A stretch of DNA of 64,000 bases, from NCBI GenBank assembly GCA_963854835.1, contig OY978525.1, forward strand, positions 24,761,253-24,825,252. Direction: 5' to 3'. The notes under the pieces were generated by a model. The model searched no databases, was not told the origin of the DNA, and was given only the letters and a program-made list of their open reading frames with translations. Shown here in pieces: positions 61,261-64,000 of the stretch; the first letter of the stretch is position 1; every line of letters starts with the position of its first letter. Made by a program: the position numbers and the translations under genes. This stretch comes from Megamerina dolium (Eukaryota > Arthropoda > Insecta > Diptera > Megamerinidae).

Positions 61261-62762
61261 CTAGAAATTTTTTTGTGGGGGAAGAAACAGAAATAAAAGG
61301 ATCAATTATTAGTTAATATGAAATATATTGTGTGATGTGTGAGTACTTTTAAATGAGAAAAATATGATGTTTTCTTTTAAATAAAATATGATGTGAGAAA
61401 AATCAATAAATGAACAAAATATATATTTATAAAATAATGTATGTATGTATTGATGTAAACGAAATGTAAGTGTAATTGTGTGGTATTATCTAAATATGTA
61501 ATAAATATTAATTAAGTAATAAGCAACATATATTCAAGCTACAAATAGACACCAATAAACACATGCATAAATATTTTATTAAACAATGTTAAAAACAACA
61601 TTGAAAAAAAAAACACTCAATAAAATATTACAAATATTTAAATATAAAATAAATACAATATTTAACAAAATAAAAAGTGCACCATTACCTGACGTTTGCA
61701 ATTGCTATATTATAAGAATGCTTGAATTAGTGTAGTTAGTTCTATCGCTAGGTAATTGATTGTAGATTTTACTTCGTATTCGTATTACTTGCAGCCTCTT
61801 ATATTTTTCATTTGATTTGATTTAATAAAATTATATTCAATTTTTGTCTCACTTGCAATGAATGCAATATTATTTAATTCAATATATTTATTTAATTACA
61901 TAATTTGAAAAGAACAAGAATTTTTAATAAAAATTCATTTGAAATAATAGTATAAAACAACTTTTTAAACAAATTCAATTTGTAAATTATATTTTCAACA
62001 ATTCTATTTACACAACGTATGATAATTTGTTAATTTCAACAAAAATTATTAATAAACCTATTAAAATATAAAAATAATAAGAATAAACAACCTATATAAA
62101 TATATATATATATTCTCAAAATAGTTTTGCAAATCAAATTTTCGCATTTCTACAATTGTTTACTGTCAATTCTGTTTGCATACATTTCAATGTATGTAAC
62201 AGTATTACAACCCTGGTTACAACGAGTATCGTTTACATGAAATCGTTGGTATTTAATCATCTATTGTGAATGATAGTTACAAATCATAATATATGCAGAT
62301 ATAGTTTCGCATAAAAAAAAGTTTAAAATATATTAATATCGTATGAAATATACAATAGCATAAACTTCATTAAATCTGTTATCATTCACTAGTAATAGTC
62401 GATAATAAAGTGCCGATAATAATGTGCAAGTACAAGTATCAAATTATGATCCATTTAATTGACAGAAATAGTAATTTAGTGCAAAAATATTAAATAAAAA
62501 AGTAGAATTTGAAACAAAAATACATTTCTAGTGATATTTTCAATTTCATCGCTCTATATTGCTTAAAAGAAACATAAAAAATATGAAAAATATATGCGAC
62601 GCCATATTTAATAAAAAAAAAATTAACCACTTGTCATTTCAATCAACTTGAAAACGTTACTTCTTGAAGGAAATTGAATGTGAAAAACTGAATCAAGTGT
62701 AAAAAATTTGTTCATTAATTTGTGTATTTGTTGTTGTTGTTTGCCAATGACAATATCCTGCT
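61261..62762. other. AT-rich; intron or 3' UTR of hts
   Basis: Lies between two minus-strand coding segments. No coding sequence or repeat family is recognised. It could be intron for the 61193-61260 exon and 3' UTR for the frame ending at 62763. Confidence 0.45.
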
Positions 62763-64000
62763 TTATTTATCTATTTTCAATGAGGCACATATATCGTCGG
62801 TAATTTTGGAAATTTTCGTTTTACAATCGCAAATAATTGCACGATTATGCAATTCATTCGCATGTATAATACCATTCAATAAGTTCTCCAATTCATGTTC
62901 CAACAATGTCAATGTCTGACGATGTGTCAACGATATGGCCGCGGCGGCGGTATCTTGTTCTAATGAGGGTGTAACTGCAGTGGCCGCATTTGAATGTTGC
63001 TCGTCAATTATTGATTCGGTATTATTAATTGATTCATTACTAACTGTGTTGTTGTTGTTGTTGCTATTGTTTCTTTTTGTAAAAAAATACGATTGCAATT
63101 GCGTCTGTGACGGCGGTGGTGGTGCAGGTGGTGGCGTTGCCGACGTCGATGTTGTAATGAGTTTCTCTCTGTTCGAATTTCGCATTGTCGGCGATGTTGA
63201 CAATTGTTGTGATATTAAACTAATCTCATGATCAATCACCTTCTCCAGCTGTGCTTTAAATGCCTGCTCATGCCTTTGTAGACAACGTACACAATCGGCA
63301 TTCTTTATCAATATATTTATGTGAATTTCTAGCGATCTAAGCGCTGATGATGATGTGGACGACGATAATGTGTCTTTTATTGTGTCCACCACAACCATTG
63401 TTCTGCCGCCATCATTCTGGAGCAACACTTCATCGTGTGCTTCGGTACGGCTGCCGTTAGTATGAGCATCAGATTGTCGGTCGTGTGATGAATGTGAAGC
63501 ACGACGTTTTAGCGATAGTGTTATTTGCTTATGCGTCTCCTGTCTGTGGTCGGCACCATCCATGAGTGCTTGTTCTGCTTCTGGCCGCTGTTGTATGTCA
63601 TAAGATTGATGCTGACTATGCGGATGATGGTCATCGGAATCAGTTGAGCGTGAATATGAACGATATAGACTATCAGGTGATACAGTTGTGATCGCCGCTG
63701 ACTGATGTTGCATGCCATTCACGGAAGCAATAGATGTGAAATCATATTGATCATGTTCAGCATCATCATGTGCCAGATGGTCCAGCCCAGAATGACTATT
63801 GGTATTAGTTGTAGCAGCTGGATATGAGCAGCCACCAAGTGAAAGTAGTGATGAACATTTTCTCGATGAAATGGTGGTCGTATCATTTTCAAGATTATAA
63901 TTTTTAAGAGAAGAAAAATTCATAGTGCCATTACTATTACTATGAGCATCACCTGCAGCAGCATCACAATCGCTTGCAATTGATTTGGAAACATTTCCAA
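62763..64000 (-). CDS. Long Ser/His/Asn-rich coding exon, open at right edge; possible alternative hts exon
   Basis: The minus-strand frame is open from the window edge to a stop at 62763 (at least 412 codons). The first internal Met is at 63923, but the frame continues upstream of it (GNVSKSIASDCD...), so this is probably an exon and not a whole gene. Seen: Ser/His/Asp-rich start, DSLYRSYSRSTDSDDHHPHS, KQITLSLKRRASHSSHDRQS, then a cysteine pair in ADCVRCLQRHEQAF leading into a helical KAQLEKVIDHEISLISQQL segment, poly-Pro (PPPAPPPP), poly-Asn and poly-Ala runs, and a C-terminal coiled-coil-like LLEHELENLLNGIIHANEL ending CASLKIDK. Position just upstream of the hts tail exons suggests the ovary-type alternative 3' exon of hts (ring-canal region), but I cannot verify sequence homology. 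It could also be another gene. Confidence 0.65.
   Translation of the reverse strand, partial: GNVSKSIASDCDAAAGDAHSNSNGTMNFSSLKNYNLENDTTTISSRKCSSLLSLGGCSYPAATTNTNSHSGLDHLAHDDAEHDQYDFTSIASVNGMQHQSAAITTVSPDSLYRSYSRSTDSDDHHPHSQHQSYDIQQRPEAEQALMDGADHRQETHKQITLSLKRRASHSSHDRQSDAHTNGSRTEAHDEVLLQNDGGRTMVVVDTIKDTLSSSTSSSALRSLEIHINILIKNADCVRCLQRHEQAFKAQLEKVIDHEISLISQQLSTSPTMRNSNREKLITTSTSATPPPAPPPPSQTQLQSYFFTKRNNSNNNNNTVSNESINNTESIIDEQHSNAATAVTPSLEQDTAAAAISLTHRQTLTLLEHELENLLNGIIHANELHNRAIICDCKTKISKITDDICASLKIDK

Noticed and set aside
1..64000. CRISPR arrays, bacterial operons, prophage, riboswitches
   Set aside because: Nothing of this kind is present; introns, LINEs and mariners show a eukaryotic nuclear genome.

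Overview
The window is AT-rich, intron-bearing nuclear DNA from an animal. Gene content (crammer, hu li tai shao/adducin, two SdhA paralogues, an NCB5OR-type reductase) and the mix of mariner, Jockey, RTE, SINE and MITE remnants point to a higher fly (Schizophora), plausibly a tephritid; the species cannot be fixed from sequence alone. About six gene loci are visible. Most of the rest is transposon debris and AT-rich spacer.

Layout. 1-3.4 kb: an RTE-type retrotransposon endonuclease running off the left edge, then a tandem array of ~300-bp units. 3.8-4.0 kb (minus): one coding exon of a fatty-acid amide hydrolase 2-like gene whose remaining exons are not visible. 4.7-20.7 kb: repeats, namely RTE and Jockey-type fragments, Tc1/mariner relics, TIR elements and the first SINE copies. 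21.3-23.3 kb (plus): a complete five-exon cytochrome b5 reductase 4 gene (563 aa). 24.7-27.2 kb: nested transposons. 28.2-41.0 kb (minus): SdhA, six coding exons (660 aa) with a 7.8-kb first intron full of mobile elements. 42.0-43.8 kb: a mariner relic carrying a SINE and an RTE insertion, each with a target-site duplication. 44.0-46.4 kb (minus): a second, compact SdhA-like gene (658 aa) with the same intron positions and phases. 46.8-47.1 kb (minus): crammer (77 aa), a cathepsin-propeptide-like inhibitor. 47.2-59 kb: spacer with a degenerate RNase H-bearing LINE, microsatellites and a perfect 23-bp-stem palindrome. 59.2-61.3 kb (minus): the last two coding exons of hts/adducin, including the MARCKS-like C-terminus. 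62.8-64.0 kb (minus): a long low-complexity and coiled-coil reading frame open to the right edge, perhaps an alternative hts 3' exon.

Functional links. Both SdhA copies encode the FAD-bearing catalytic subunit of mitochondrial complex II and keep the flavin-attachment histidine. They form a tandem duplicate, and the second copy has diverged at the flavin loop. Cyb5r4 is a separate redox enzyme on the other strand.

The most notable non-genic items are a tRNA-derived SINE family with at least seven copies, a TA-flanked MITE family whose right terminus is duplicated or triplicated in two of three copies, and a ~300-bp tandem repeat with a two-fold internal structure. No wholly new biochemical system was recognised.
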